Shown here: piece after piece, positions 33,001 through 45,249 of the stretch | Numbering within the stretch: position 1 is the first letter of the stretch | How the letters are laid out: every line of letters begins with the position of its first letter | Source of the DNA: Anisus vortex | Lineage: Eukaryota; Mollusca; Gastropoda; Planorbidae | Assembly (NCBI GenBank): GCA_949126835.1 | Contig: OX421497.1 | Coordinates: 16,489,823-16,553,822, forward strand | Direction: 5' to 3' | DNA length: 64,000 bases | Position numbers and translations under genes: made by a program | Notes under the pieces: generated by a model | Told to the model about the DNA's origin: nothing | Seen by the model: only the letters and a program-made list of their open reading frames with translations | Database searches by the model: none

Positions 33001-33680
33001 CATACATATGGTAATTATACCATTAAGGTCCATTACAAGTCGTACTATGTAATTCTGTAGGCCTATACTTCGATGTCGATAGTGTCGACTGTAGCTTCGA
33101 AAGTCATCACCCAATAGGCCTAAATCTCTCCATGATTAAACAATCCTTGGCTTTTAAAAACCATGTTCATGTGGATATGTTATAATCTCACCCATGTGCA
33201 GTGTTTAAGACATCTTTGCTGTTATATAATGTCTCTAAATTCAATGTTTTTAATAAGCATTGATGCAGATAAAATAGAGGCGAAAGACGCCATTATTGTT
33301 ATGTTTTGGGGGTATCACGTGACCAAGCTGCTATCGCTAACGAAGTGGCTATTCGGACCCGATAGACTTAGTGATAAATATTAGTATCGGTTAGTTTATA
33401 TAGGTTAGGGATGGTTTTGTAGTATTTTTGGTAATAGTTAGTATCGGTTAGGTTATAAAGGATAGGGATAGATTTGGTGTTTTCTGTGCTACTTCTTATA
33501 ATATATATGGTAAAACAACCATTTTTTGAGTTTGTTTCCCTCTTTTTTTACGTTTTCTATGAGTTTTAAGGAATTTTAACTGAAGCCGGGTCCGAATAGC
33601 CATTTTATGCTAAAGGGACCTGGGTCCGAATAGCGGCAGCCTATCGCTAAAGACTTGTGAATAAAGCCCATTAGCCCGTT
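33001..33680. other. No gene recognised; possible MITE at about 33330-33645
   Basis: GGCTATTCGGACCC (about 33346-33359) is mirrored by GGGTCCGAATAGC at about 33588 and again about 33628, with GCTGCTATCGCTAA outside one end and GCAGCCTATCGCTAA outside the other. This suggests terminal inverted repeats of a small element. No target duplication could be fixed. Confidence 0.35.
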
Positions 33681-33699
33681 TCATTTTTGCTAATATTTC

Positions 33700-35055
33700 T
33701 AATGTTTTCTTTTCTTTTATAAAAGAATGAATGGCTTACAATTTATAACTTTGAAATGATCAAACTGTAAAAAGTATTGGAAAATTATATAAACATTATT
33801 TGACTAAAAAAATTGTATGTATCTTATCTTATCTTATACATTACAGACGCTCCTTCTATAGAGAAGATTATTGCGTCCTACGCTCATCCGTGGTCCGAGT
33901 CTAGTCTTGCATATTTTCAAACATTACATTAACTACCCAGTTTGTATGATTACTACTGTCATATACTAGTCGTTCAAGTATTGGAACAAACAATGCTTAT
34001 TCCCCCCTCTTTTTCTCCCTACACACGATTTTGTGGGCGGGGCTTATTTTCCATTCCATTGACTTTTAGTAAGAATTGAAAGATTCTAGGTAATGTTGGG
34101 ATTCCGTGTTGAACTCAAATTCTCGGAGTGGCGTGAAATGGCTTATTATTTCTGAATAGGGAAGTTCCTTTCATTTTTATTATAAGTTTTGTAATGATAC
34201 CATTATTTTCACCCCTCCTAGTAATAGGTCTGTCCCTCGCACCCCTTTAATAGTATTTAATGATTTGTTTGTCTGAAAGGCAGTGAGTTTCGAGATAATT
34301 TCTTTTGAGGACGCTTGTGTTTGCAACTTTTTATTCTAACTGTACATAATCGTCTTATTGTATATATTTGGACATATCACCTGAATTAAATTATCAACAA
34401 CATTTACACTGAAGCTTCCTCGTCAAGGTTCTATTGTGTTGTTTACAATACTATAATATTTATTTACTACTCTAACGTCAAGGAAAGGAACTGTTAGAAC
34501 GCGAATCCTGAGTTTGTGCCCAGGACTATAAGGAGAGTTCGTGTAATACTGAAACATAAATAATAATAACTAAAGTCTACCCTAGGACCAACGAGAATTT
34601 TCAACGATATCTACACGGCTCTGGCCACAAGGGGATTGTGGACGTAACACTGCGTATCAATTACGCTTAACGTTATTAAGCACCTCTAAAGACATTTTAC
34701 AACGTATTAACCCTTCCCGTACCGACCTACTTCTATCTATGCTGCCTTCAGTTCCGCTATATACGCGCCCGGGACTGTAAGGGTTAAAGGACATCTCAGT
34801 AAAACTGACATCAAAATATCATTAATATTAGCACCTAAAGACATAACAAATTTCTATATAACTGGATGCGTCCACGCTAACAGACAATCAAGCGTTACTT
34901 TTAACTTACGATTATTTGAGTAAAGGGATCGGTCGGCGGCAGGGATAGAACCCGCCACGTGTACGACCAACCGGCCGCACACTATACTTGTCTAATACTG
35001 ACCCCTAGTTCTTCGAAAAATCCATGCGATTCCTATTTCTTGTTAGTAAAATAAT
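33700..35055. mobile_element. hAT MITE, left part of a copy split by insertions
   Basis: Follows the 9038-9845 element in order: ATGGCTTACA...TTTGAAATGATCAAACTGTA, then CATTAACTACCCAGTTTGTA, then GACATCTCAGTAAAACTGA, then a SINE-like CGGCCGCACACTATA, then GCGATTCCTATTTCTT. The match stops at about 35055 and resumes at 43812. Extra sequence at about 33830-33900 and 33960-34780 shows further insertions or a longer family version. Confidence 0.6.
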
Positions 35056-35059
35056 AATA

Positions 35060-35449
35060 TAATAATTATTATATTTGTATAGCGCTTCAAACAAACATAA
35101 TGTAAGCTCAGAGCGCATTTAACATACAACTAAAAACACGGACATTACTCTAGGATAAGAGACAAAACTAACTGATGATATATATATATAAAATATAATC
35201 AAATAAATGTAGCATTAACTGGCCCAACCTATAAGTAAGACAGTAGGGGTCTAAAACATGTTAAATGTTAACTAAGGTAGTCTTGAAAAAAATGAGTCGT
35301 TAAGGTCTTTTTGAAAGTATCAATAGAGCTTGTTCGCCTGAGTTGAACGGGAAGTAGATTCCACAACTTCGTACCGGATACTGAGAAGGCTCTAAGGCCA
35401 ACGGTCGTCAGAGAGAAACGGGGCTCTTCCAAAAGCGATGAGTTGGCAG
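35060..35449 (-). pseudogene. 5'-truncated LINE, 3' part (split by the LTR element)
   Basis: The minus strand encodes RAFSVSGTKLWNLLPVQLRR followed by TSSIDTFKKTLTTHFFQDYL, the C-terminal end of an L2/CR1-type LINE reverse transcriptase, then a tail ending GCGCTATACAAATA. The upstream part of the ORF lies beyond the LTR element at 43610-43812. Confidence 0.75.
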
Positions 35450-36495
35450 TGTTACGAAACGTAAATTCCCTACATTGTAATGTTAATAAACCAACTAAAT
35501 CATTTAAGCGAATTGCGTTTAAACGATATAAAATATTTCTCAGCTCAAAGTTTCCCCCGGGTTTTTCCTAACCTAATTAGAGCATTATTGTTTTTTTTAT
35601 TAACCTCGATAAAAACATGAACTGTTCACGCGAGTACAGCATGTCAAGGTCGATCGGTCTCTCCTTATTTTGTTAGAGCATTATTGCTTGTTCTTAATAA
35701 AAAAAACAATCTGATCACGCAGTCAACATGCGGGCTTGATTAAAATATTCGTGTCACTAGGCTGTCTGGATTTGATTTTCCAACGATTGACCTATAATAT
35801 ATTTCTACGCGATTCGACACTTTCAGTTTAGTTCTTGGCTTGCATTCGATCTAGTAACATCAAATATTCTCCGCTCTGAGTATCGTTTCTATTTGATTTG
35901 TATTATGGAAAATTTATTGTTCTACTATTAACTACAATGCTATATGTTCATTGAGGATATTCATTACTAATTGGAATATGTGTATTTCTTGATTGTGTAT
36001 ATAATATTATTTGGATTCCTACTGGATTGATGTTGTAAATTAAACCAAATTTATCGTTGCTTTCTACACAACTTGGTTAATGTCAATATATCAAAGTTAT
36101 CTACATGTGTGTATGTGTAATATTTATTCAACTATATTAATAATCTACACTACAACTCAACATCGAGGTTCTTGCTGTATAATATGAGCCACACAAATAA
36201 TTATACATGAAGTAAATCAACTGAAAACTCTAAAACTACGCTATGTGAATTGCCAGGGGATACTAAGAACCACGGAATACTCTAGACAACTACAAATAAA
36301 CTTCAGAATGATATAATAAGATCTTCACTAATACAAGGATACTCACACTAATAATAACAATACTATAACTATTATTTTCATAAATTGAATGGGGGCTCTA
36401 GCCGTAATAACATTATAAATCATAATTATACTTGTGTGATATAAATAGAAGGTCTCATCCATAATTTATTATGGTGAATAAATTGCCTTGTAATA
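35450..36495 (+). repeat. 5' LTR of the Gmr1-like element
   Basis: 1046 bp, nearly identical to 42559-43605. Transcription probably starts within it, but no promoter motif stands out enough to place. Confidence 0.95.
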
Positions 36496-36900
36496 AAATG
36501 GGTTTTGCTCGTCAGTGATTTACTGACAAACGTTTAGAGGATTTACTTCAACTTCAAGAATCGTTATACTATTTACACAAACTATTTACAACTGCCGTAA
36601 TACATACTCGTAACTTGGATGGATTGTGTTGGAAAATATGAACAATATACAATATACTAAAGATTGTGATTGAATTGAACATTACTATTGAGAATCGGAA
36701 AACTTAACTATTCAGCCTGGAAAATTATCTGGTGTATTATCTTGTCAAACAAAGTAACTCTAAGAAAGTATTATTTTTATGACCTTGCTGTGACAAATCT
36801 GAACTGTGTGGTGTAGTGAATTATTCAAAGGACAGAAAGTAAGTTGGACTCTTTATTGTATTATTAACAAGATTTATAGTAACTTTTAATAATATATAAA
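36496..36900 (+). other. Leader of the Gmr1-like element
   Basis: Sequence between the 5' LTR and the first gag ATG. A candidate primer-binding site starts TGGGTTTTGCTCGTC a few bases inside the LTR; the tRNA is not identified. Confidence 0.5.
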
Positions 36901-39900
36901 ATGGAAGCCACAAATAATCTTACATTGGATCCAGAGATATTTGATCTAACCTCAGAACAACTTAATAAAATGTCGATGATACAACTAAAAGAATAAGCTA
37001 AATCATTGGGCATTTCTATCACAGAAACTAGGCCATCAAAAACTAAATTACTTCAAGAGGTAACTGAGTGTTTAAGAAAACAAGGTACACTAATTATTGA
37101 AGAAACTACTGCTAATGATAACATTAATGATGAATCAGATGATGAATTACCTTTTCCTATAAAACAAAGAGTAAAGCATACAACTGGTGAATTAAGTGAA
37201 GAATTGAAATTTAAACTTGAGTTAAGAAAGATGGAATTGGAGATGGAAAGAGAAAACAAGAGAATTGAGATGGAAAGAGAAAACAAGAGAATTGAGATGG
37301 AAAGTGAAAGAGAAAACAAGAGAATTGAGATGGAAAGAGAAAACAAGAGAATTGAGTTAGAAATAGCAAGAGAGAAAATAGCCAGCCAAGAAAGAATTGA
37401 GCTAGCAAGGTCTCGTACGTCAAATCATTCGAATGCAAGCTCTGAAGCAGATGCAGAACTGTATAAGTTTAAGAAACATATTCCAGTTCTTGAAGATAAT
37501 TCGGTGGAAGAGTTCTTCATGATTTTCGAGAGAAACGCTAGGGACTATCAATTTCCCGAGGGCAAGAAAGCTATACTCCTACGCTCAGCTCTGAACAAAG
37601 GAAAGGCACTTGATGTTGTATTAAGTCTTACTGAAGAGGAATTGTATGATTATGAACTGATCAAGAATAGAGTACTGCTAAGTTATGCATTGACACCTGA
37701 AAAATATAGAAAAGTGTTTCGTGAGTCTAAGAAAGAACAGGAACAATCCCATGTTGATTTTCTAAGACAGAAAAAGAAATATTTTGAAAGATGGATTCGA
37801 TCCAAAGGTGTAAACAAAGACTTTGATAAATTAGCTAATCTTATGCTAATGGAAGACTTTAACAATAACATCAGAGGTGATGTAAGAATACATTTAGCAG
37901 ACAAAGGTGTAGAACAAGTAGAAACAGCAGCAGTGATGGCAGACGAATATGTTATTATCCATTCCAGCAATAAATTTACAACAGTAGATAAATCTAAATT
38001 CCAGAATCGAGATATGAAGGTAGAAAAGAAAACCATGAATCCAAATGAATCCTATCAATCAAAGAGACATCAGCAGAGCAATGAAGGTCCAACTAATTCC
38101 AAGCCAACCTGTAGCCATTGTAAACGAATTGGACATACTAAGGAAAAGTGCTGGATATTGAATGGGAACCCGAATAAAAAGAATGTTGTCTTATCGTATG
38201 TAGCAATGCCAAAACAAAGAACTCATGTACATGTAAAGAAGGATGTTAGAACTCAAACAGAGATACCTAGTGCTAATGCAGATAACCTGACAAAACACAC
38301 GTATCTAGGAAACTTGAAACCAGAAATAGTTCCTGAAATAGAGACAATGGTTTTCAATAATTCTAATTCTAATCTGAGCTCCAAGGAGTCTATATCAGAT
38401 AGAACCACCATGAGTACTAAACATACCTCTTACAAAAATAACTTGAATACAGATCTCATCGATACTGAGATACCAAGTAATTGTTTACCATTCATTGAAG
38501 AAGGTACCGTGTCATCCATAATAAATGGTGTCACTAGTGAAAAGAACATCAGAATACTCCGTGATACAGGGGCTGAGGTTTCACTACTTTTAGAGAATAC
38601 TGTTCCTACGTCACAATCGACATATACAGGACAGGATCTTACTATTCAAGGTGTATCAAGGGAAAATGTACAAGTTCCTTTGCATCAAATACAGCTGAAG
38701 AGTGCGTACTTCACTGGAAATGTAGTTGTGGGTGTGTACAAATCACTTCCGTTTAAAGGCGTTTCTTTAATACTGGGAAATGATATTGCTGGAGATGTGG
38801 TGCATTCCATATCCAAGAAAAAACAATGCCTTAATAAAAGTGAGAGCTTTATCAAACCTATATGCATCGTCACTAGAGGTATGGCCCAACAACAAAAGTC
38901 TGTCGAAACCATGTCAAAGTCAAAAATAGAACCAGAAATTGACCTACAGGCAACTTTCCTGGCTGACATTTTGAGTGGTCCCTCAGTCAAGACTACTGAA
39001 AGTAATTTGTCACCTCGACAATTACTCCTATTAGAACAGAATAGAGATTCAGGAATTAAACACCTGAAGAAAAAGGTGATAACTGAACAGGAGGCAGAAA
39101 TTAAAGGAAATGGATTTTTTCTGAAGGAGGGAATATTAATGCAAAAATGGAGAGATGTGAAATGTGATAGTGACAATTGCAGAGAAGGAAGTCAGATTGT
39201 GGTACCAGCCATATATCGTAATGACATCTTACACATGGCTCATGACACGCCATATGCTGGTCATCTAGGAGTGAACAAGACTTACCGTCGAATTCTTCCG
39301 TACTTCTATTGGCCTGGACTACATCGTGACGTCACAAAATACTGCAAGTCATGCAATACATGCCAGATAGTTGGTAAACCTAACCAGACTATACCGGTAG
39401 CACCTCTAAAGCCAATACCTGCCTTTGCAGAACCATTTAGCCACTTGCTAATAGACTGTGTAGGTCCTTTGCCTAAAACAAAGACAGGACACCAGTACTT
39501 ATTCACTATAATGTGCACTGCCACGAGATACCCTGAAGCTATTCCGCTACGCACCATTAACGCAGATAAGATATCTGACGCACTGATTGCATTTTGTTCA
39601 AGATACGGTCTTCCAAAGACTATACAGTCAGACCAAGGATCTAACTTTACATCAAAGCTGTTTAACCAGGTCTTAAAGAAACTAGGCATCCAACATGCAA
39701 CTTCAACTGCGTACCATCCGCAAAGCCAAGGTGCCCTAGAAAGATATCATCAGACTCTGAAAACCATGCTCCGCACATACTGTTTTGAGAACACTGAAGA
39801 CTGGGATCGCGGTATTCCATTCGCTCTTTTCGCGACTAGAGAAACTGTGCAGGAATCTCTTGGATTCAGTCCGTTCGAGTTAGTGTTTGGACATTCAGTT

Positions 39901-40695
39901 CGAGGACCTCTAAAACTGTTGCAGGAAACCTTGTTAAATTCTGATGAAGAGACTGGACTCGTAGCTTATGTGGAACAATTTAGCAATAGAATCTATCATG
40001 CTTTTAATCATGTTAAAGATAATCTTTTGCAGGCTCAGAAAAGAATGAAAGGGTACTATGATGTCAAGGCCAGATCCCGATGTTTCCATCCTGGTGATAA
40101 AGTCCTCATGTTGACCCAATTGTCTGGACAACCCCTGAGTGCAAAATATACAGGACCATATCAGGTTTTAGATAAAATCAGTGATGTAACATACCTTGTA
40201 AAAACCCCTGATAGAAGGAAAACACAGAGACTGTGCCATATAAACATGCTAAAACCTTATGTTGTTAGGGAAGAACAAACTGACATTAGGCCAGTGAGTG
40301 CTATCAAAACTGTTGAAACACCCCCGCCTAAATTTAAAAAGACAAGCATAGAAAGTAAACTTCAGAACACTGAAGCACTTAAAAACCTCAATGATAAACT
40401 GGCACATCTAGACTTAGGTGAACAGACTTCTATCAAGGGTTTAATCTATGATCATGTAAATTTGTTTAGTGATATTCCTAACAAAACAACTTTGGTTACT
40501 CATGATGTAGTTTTAAAAGATGATAATGTTAAACCTGTCAAACAACATCCGTATAGGGTTAATCCCATACAACTTGAACACATCCGTAAAGAAATTGATT
40601 ATATGCTGAGCAATGGTATAATTACTCACAGTAACAGTGATTGGTCATCCCCATGGGTGTTGGTTCCCAAATCTGATGGTTCACTACGCTTTTGA
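36901..40695 (+). pseudogene. Gag-protease-integrase-RT(start) polyprotein of the Gmr1-like element
   Basis: The probable start is the ATG at 36901. An in-frame TAA at 36994-36996 breaks the N-terminus, after which 1229 codons from 37006 are open. In order: a charged coiled-coil (MERENKRIEME repeats, about 37220-37370), a capsid-like region, a CCHC knuckle CSHCKRIGHTKEKC (about 38110), the aspartic protease motif LRDTGAEVSLL (about 38555), the integrase HHCC zinc region (39230-39365), the integrase catalytic D-D-35-E triad (LLIDCVG about 39450, QSDQGSNF about 39620, GALERYHQ about 39735), a GPY/F-type module (AKYTGPYQVLD about 40142), and the first reverse-transcriptase blocks. A TGA at 40693-40695 stops it just before the VDYRKLN block. 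Two nonsense changes make it non-functional as read. Confidence 0.9.
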
Positions 40696-41781
40696 GTAGA
40701 CTATAGAAAATTAAACCAAGTGACAAAAACAGATTCGTATCCCATACCACGGATAGATGATTTAATCGATAGAGTAAGCACTGCAAACTATGTGACTAAG
40801 ATTGACTTACTAACAGCTTATTTCCAAATCCCATTAACAGATAGGGCTCAGGAGGTATCAACTTTTGTTACTCCTGATGGATTATATAAGTTTAAAGTAA
40901 TGCCATTCGGAATGGTCAATGCTCCAGCTAGTTTTCAAAGACTAATAAACACTATTATCCATGATATCCCACAATGCCATGCATATCTGGACGATATCGT
41001 AGTGTTCAGTAATAACTTTAATGATCATCTACATCAGTTAAAACTATTATTCCAAAAACTAAAACAGGCTAATCTTACTATAAACCTAGTTAAAAGTCAA
41101 TTTTGCCATGCAGAAATTGAATATTTAGGTCATGTAGTGGGTAATGGCAAAGTAAAACCAGTGAATGCCAAAGTCAAAGCTATACAGGAATTCCCTGTCC
41201 CTAAAACGCAGAAACAACTTCGAGGATTTCTGGGTATGGCCGGGTACTACAGGAAGTTTTGTAAAAACTTTTCTATTATCACTTGCCCTTTGACAAATCT
41301 CTTGAGAAAGAAAAATCAATTTAAGTGGACTCAGGAATGTGACCAAGCCTTTAATGATATAAAAGACATACTGACCAAGGCACCAGTATTAGTCTCACCT
41401 GATTATACTAAACCCTTCAGAATAACGGTAGACTCGTGTAATACAGGAATGGGCGCGGTAATCTCACAAATAGGAGATGATTCACTTGAACATCCCATTA
41501 GCTTTTGTTCAAAAAAATTTAACCCACATGAGGTAAATTATAGCACAATAGAGCAGGAATTACTAGGACTTATCCAAGCATTGAAAATTTCAATTACTAT
41601 GTAAATGGATCTCAGTTCCCAATCGAGATATTCACTGATCACAATCCACTAGTATTTCTTTCCCGCATCAAACAAAATCAGCGCATTCTAAGATGGAGTT
41701 TGTTTATTCAAGCTTACAACTTAAAAATAACTCACTTATCTGGAAAAGATAACATCGTCGCGGACACCCTATCGCGCATGT
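40696..41781 (+). pseudogene. Reverse transcriptase and RNase H of the Gmr1-like element
   Basis: Continues the same frame after the TGA at 40695. VDYRKLN is followed by FGMVNAPASFQRL, the catalytic YLDDIVVFS (about 40984), EYLGHVV, the connection region, and the start of RNase H (TVDSCNTGMGAVIS, TIEQELLG). The frame breaks near 41585 in an A-run, consistent with a one-base loss. The rest of RNase H (FTDHNPLVFL, GKDNIVADTLSRM) lies in the next frame and ends at 41781. No integrase follows, confirming its position upstream. Confidence 0.9.
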
Positions 41782-42558
41782 AACAAATGTATAAGGGGAT
41801 AGATAACTTCATGTATATATTCTGATAATCCTAACTAAGAGAATTGGATCATTTAAAATATAAATGCATGAATATATGAATATGATGTGATTATTTTATG
41901 CAATATCTTATGCCTTATTTTATGCCATGAATATTTCCATTGGCTAAAACAAATATTATTATTGTTGTAGGAAAAAAGAAAGAACCTAATAAGTTACTTA
42001 TAAATATTATGGATTTATGAACATAATCTTTCTTTATTAGTAAGATAATGAATGAACAGAAATGTACATCCTTATTTTGAAACAATCAAACTATAGTTGT
42101 GATTATGTAAACACCAAAATAGAGTAATGTGCATACACTTCACATGCTTACACACTTAAGATTAAATTCTTACTCTTAAGTTTATTTAAATATTAATTTC
42201 ATTTAAGTTGAATTAATTAATGATTGAATTGTTTAATATGATAACATTAGTTATGTTGATTTTTACCTTATAAATAAGATGATGATGTTTATGAGGAATG
42301 ATATCTCAGAGAGTATAATTTTTTTTTAGAATAACGCGAACATGTGTTATGGTCTAAGGATAACTTGAGATTCTATATGATGAGGGTTTAATAAAATAAA
42401 TTATTTCCCTTACTTGTCTTATTTAACGGACTACCCAGGTGGAGTCAGTTTTTTTTGTATATTGTTTAGAACTAAAGTTAAGTGCAGGCGGTTCTAAAAG
42501 AAATTGCACACTTCTATTGTTTAGTATGCAATGTTCTTTTCCTTTTGGTACGGGCGAC
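41782..42558 (+). other. Non-coding 3' part of the Gmr1-like element
   Basis: AT-rich, with no ORF resembling env. No strong polypurine tract immediately precedes the 3' LTR. Confidence 0.5.
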
Positions 42559-43605
42559 TGTTACGAAACGTAAATTCCCTACATTGTAATGTTAATAAAC
42601 CAACTAAATCATTTGAGCGAATTGCGTTTAAACGATATAAAATATTTCTCAGCTCAAAGTTTCCCCCGGGTTTTTCCTAACCTAATTAGAGCATTATTGT
42701 TTTTTTTATTAACCTCGATAAAAACATGAACTGTTCACGCGAGTACAGCATGTCAAGGTCGATCGGTCTCTCCTTATTTTGTTAGAGCATTATTGCTTGT
42801 TCTTAATAAAAAAAAACAATCTGATCACGCAGTCAACATGCGGGCTTGATTAAAATATTCGTGTCACTAGGCTGTCTGGATTTGATTTTCCAACGATTGA
42901 CCTATAATATATTTCTACGCGATTCGACACTTTCAGTTTAGTTCTTGGCTTGCATTCGATCTAGTAACATCAAATATTCTCCGCTCTGAGTATCGTTTCT
43001 ATTTGATTTGTATTATGGAAAATTTATTATTCTACTATTAACTACAATGCTATATGTTCATTGAGGATATTCATTACTAATTGGAATATGTGTATTTCTT
43101 GATTGTGTATATAATATTATTTGGATTCCTACTGGATTGATGTTGTAAATTAAACCAAATTTATCGTTGCTTTCTACACAACTTGGTTAATGTCAATATA
43201 TCAAAGTTATCTACATGTGTGTATGTGTAATATTTATTCAACTATATTAATAATCTACACTACAACTCAACATCGAGGTTCTTGCTGTATAATATGAGCC
43301 ACACAAATAATTATACATGAAGTAAATCAACTGAAAACTCTAAAACTACGCTATGTGAATTGCCAGGGGATACTAAGAACCACGGAATACTCTAGACAAC
43401 TACAAATAAACTTCAGAATGATATAATAAGATCTTCACTAATACAAGGATACTCACACTAATAATAACAATACTATAACTATTATTTTCATAAATTGAAT
43501 GGGGGCTCTAGCCGTAATAACATTATAAATCATAATTATACTTGTGTGATATAAATAGAAGGTCTCATCCATAATTTATTATGGTGAATAAATTGCCTTG
43601 TAATA
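42559..43605 (+). repeat. 3' LTR of the Gmr1-like element
   Basis: 1047 bp, partner of 35450-36495. Differences seen: CATTTGAGCG versus CATTTAAGCG, TTTATTATTC versus TTTATTGTTC, and one extra A in an A-run. Confidence 0.95.
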
Positions 43606-43812
43606 GCAGAACGAAGTGTTTTTTGCGGACATATGGTGTAATTAGTTCCTTGAGATAGGACGGCATCTCGTTATCAAAAAAGCACTGATGGCAAAGTAGC
43701 GCCACTTTATATTCAATTCTGGCTTTCACAGGGAGCCAATGGAGCTGACGCAGGAGAACTGTCACAGAATCAAGCCTTGACTTACGCATGACCAGGCGGG
43801 CGGCATTGTAAT
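43606..43812 (-). pseudogene. 5' part of the LINE fragment split by the LTR element
   Basis: The minus strand encodes RLDSVTVLLRQLHWLPVKAR followed by IEYKVALLCHQCF and YLKELITPYV, which immediately precede the block found at 35060-35449 in this LINE family. The two halves join at the GCAG target site, with a one-base frame offset, so the LINE was already decayed. Confidence 0.8.
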
Positions 43813-44058
43813 ATGTAATATGCAAATATGTAGGTCTACTGTTGGGGGATATCACATATTTAGCAGCACTAGCTTTTACATCACATTTCATCCAAAAACT
43901 AATTGATTCAAACAGCTGAGGTGTTCAAATTATATCAGGTATGTGTGTACCGCCCACTAGCCCTTCACCGCCCCCCAATCGCCCCCTGGAATGTCAGCGC
44001 CCCCCTAAAACTTCTCACCGCCCCCCGGGGGCGATAACGCCCCCGTTGAGAACCTATG
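43812..44058. mobile_element. hAT MITE, right part of the split copy
   Basis: Matches 9605-9845: TAGGTCTACTGTTGGGGGAT, TTTAGCAGCACT, CAGCTGAGGTGTT, GTACCGCCCACTAGCCC, and the terminal GTTGAGAACCTATG at 44058. It is followed by CTCTAGAC, the same target word as at 9030 and 9846. Confidence 0.8.
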
Positions 44059-44066
44059 CTCTAGAC

Positions 44067-44450
44067 CAGGGGTCGGGAACCTATGGCTCGCGAGCCAGAT
44101 GTGGCTCTATTGATGGCTGCATCTGGCTCGCAGACAAATGTTTGATTATATAAAAACAAATTTCTTTAGACTCCATTGATCTACATATTAATTGCATATC
44201 AATATTTCATTCTACAAATGAGCTAAAATCTACTGCAACTCAGCATCAGAAGTGGTAAAGGAGATAAACTCCGCTGACCTAAACGACAGAAAAGTAGCAA
44301 CAGTGCTTTCCTTGTAATTAAAGGGAAATAACTCTCGCACACATTTACTTAAATTTTTAGTTTTAAACATAATGTATGGCTCTCACAGAATTACTTTTCA
44401 ATATATGTGGTGTCGATGGCTCTCTCAGACAAAAAGGTTCCCGACCCCTG
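44067..44450. mobile_element. hAT-type MITE with CAGGGGTCGG termini
   Basis: Starts CAGGGGTCGGGAACC and ends GGTTCCCGACCCCTG. Flanking octamers CTCTAGAC and CACTATAC agree at six of eight positions, consistent with an aged 8-bp target duplication. It contains internal inverted GGCTC words. It inserted exactly at the edge of the previous hAT MITE. Confidence 0.75.
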
Positions 44451-44782
44451 CACTATACTATAGGTCTACTGTTTCATATGACTTTGGATTTTCTCACACC
44501 ATGGCGTATGTCCGAGATAGTTTAAGACGTTTGTTTTGAGTTTTGTTTACATCAGCATTTCATGTCATAAGACCGATTAAGGGTTGTTACTAACTTGTTA
44601 CACAATGATAATCTATTCTGGATTACCACTGCTCTTGTTAATCTAATAGTGGCACGATTATCACAAGTCTATAGTCTAATGCTTCTGACATCAGTTTCAA
44701 TTTCGTGTTGTGTCATATAAGCACGCTATACTCTTCATTGCTTTACAAATATATCTATATAATAAATAAATCGATAAACATA
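44451..44782. other. No gene recognised
   Basis: No repeat or RNA gene recognised; AT-rich. Confidence 0.4.
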
Positions 44783-44945
44783 TCTATAATATATAAAGTA
44801 GACTGTTTGTGTGGATTCCGATCCTTATTGGTTAATTTAAAGACACGTGACCTTTTTGTATCATATTTTACTTTTGAGCTCTCGCTTCCGACAGGTGTCC
44901 CCTTTAGCTGAATGGTTAGCATATCCGACTGTCATTCCGCACTGA
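44783..44945 (+). mobile_element. Dispersed repeat, possible tRNA-derived SINE
   Basis: Second copy of the 1423-1600 repeat (ATATAAAGTAGACTGTTTGT, TTAATTTAAAGACACGTGACC). It includes TTTAGCTGAATGGTTAGCAT, similar to a tRNA A box. Confidence 0.5.
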
Positions 44946-45249
44946 AATTTTTCTTTTTCTTTTTCTAATTATTTTTTAAAAAAAGAATGTCCATTCATAT
45001 TACTTTTTTTTAAAAGATTGTAAAAATATGTAGGACTTAAAAGTTTTCCTTTATTGTTTTCAGTAAGTAAAATGTAATATATATATTTTAGAAACATGCG
45101 AGAGATGGGTGTCCGATTCTAATCCACAGGACAGGGATAGTCTTAACTTTTTGTTAAATAAAAAGACAAGCTTTTTTTAAAACCCGATTACAACATTTCT
45201 TTCAAATTAGTTTCTTAAATGTTTTCAGTAAATAAATAATCCTTATTAC

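Larger units (their letters stand above)
35450..43605 (+). mobile_element. Ty3/gypsy LTR retrotransposon, Gmr1-like (integrase before RT)
   Basis: The two LTRs (35450-36495 and 42559-43605) begin TGTTACGAAACG and end CTTGTAATA. The flanking GCAG at 35446-35449 and 43606-43609 is the target duplication. The LTRs differ by about two substitutions and one A-run indel that I can see, so insertion is recent. Coding order is Gag, protease, integrase, reverse transcriptase, RNase H. This is the Ty1/copia-like order described for the Gmr1 clade of Ty3/gypsy elements; ordinary Ty3/gypsy elements have integrase last. No envelope gene. The coding frame has three visible lesions (see the ORF entries). 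Confidence 0.9.

Noticed and set aside
41782..42558. Envelope gene in the Gmr1-like element
   Set aside because: No ORF of suitable length or membrane features between RNase H and the 3' LTR.
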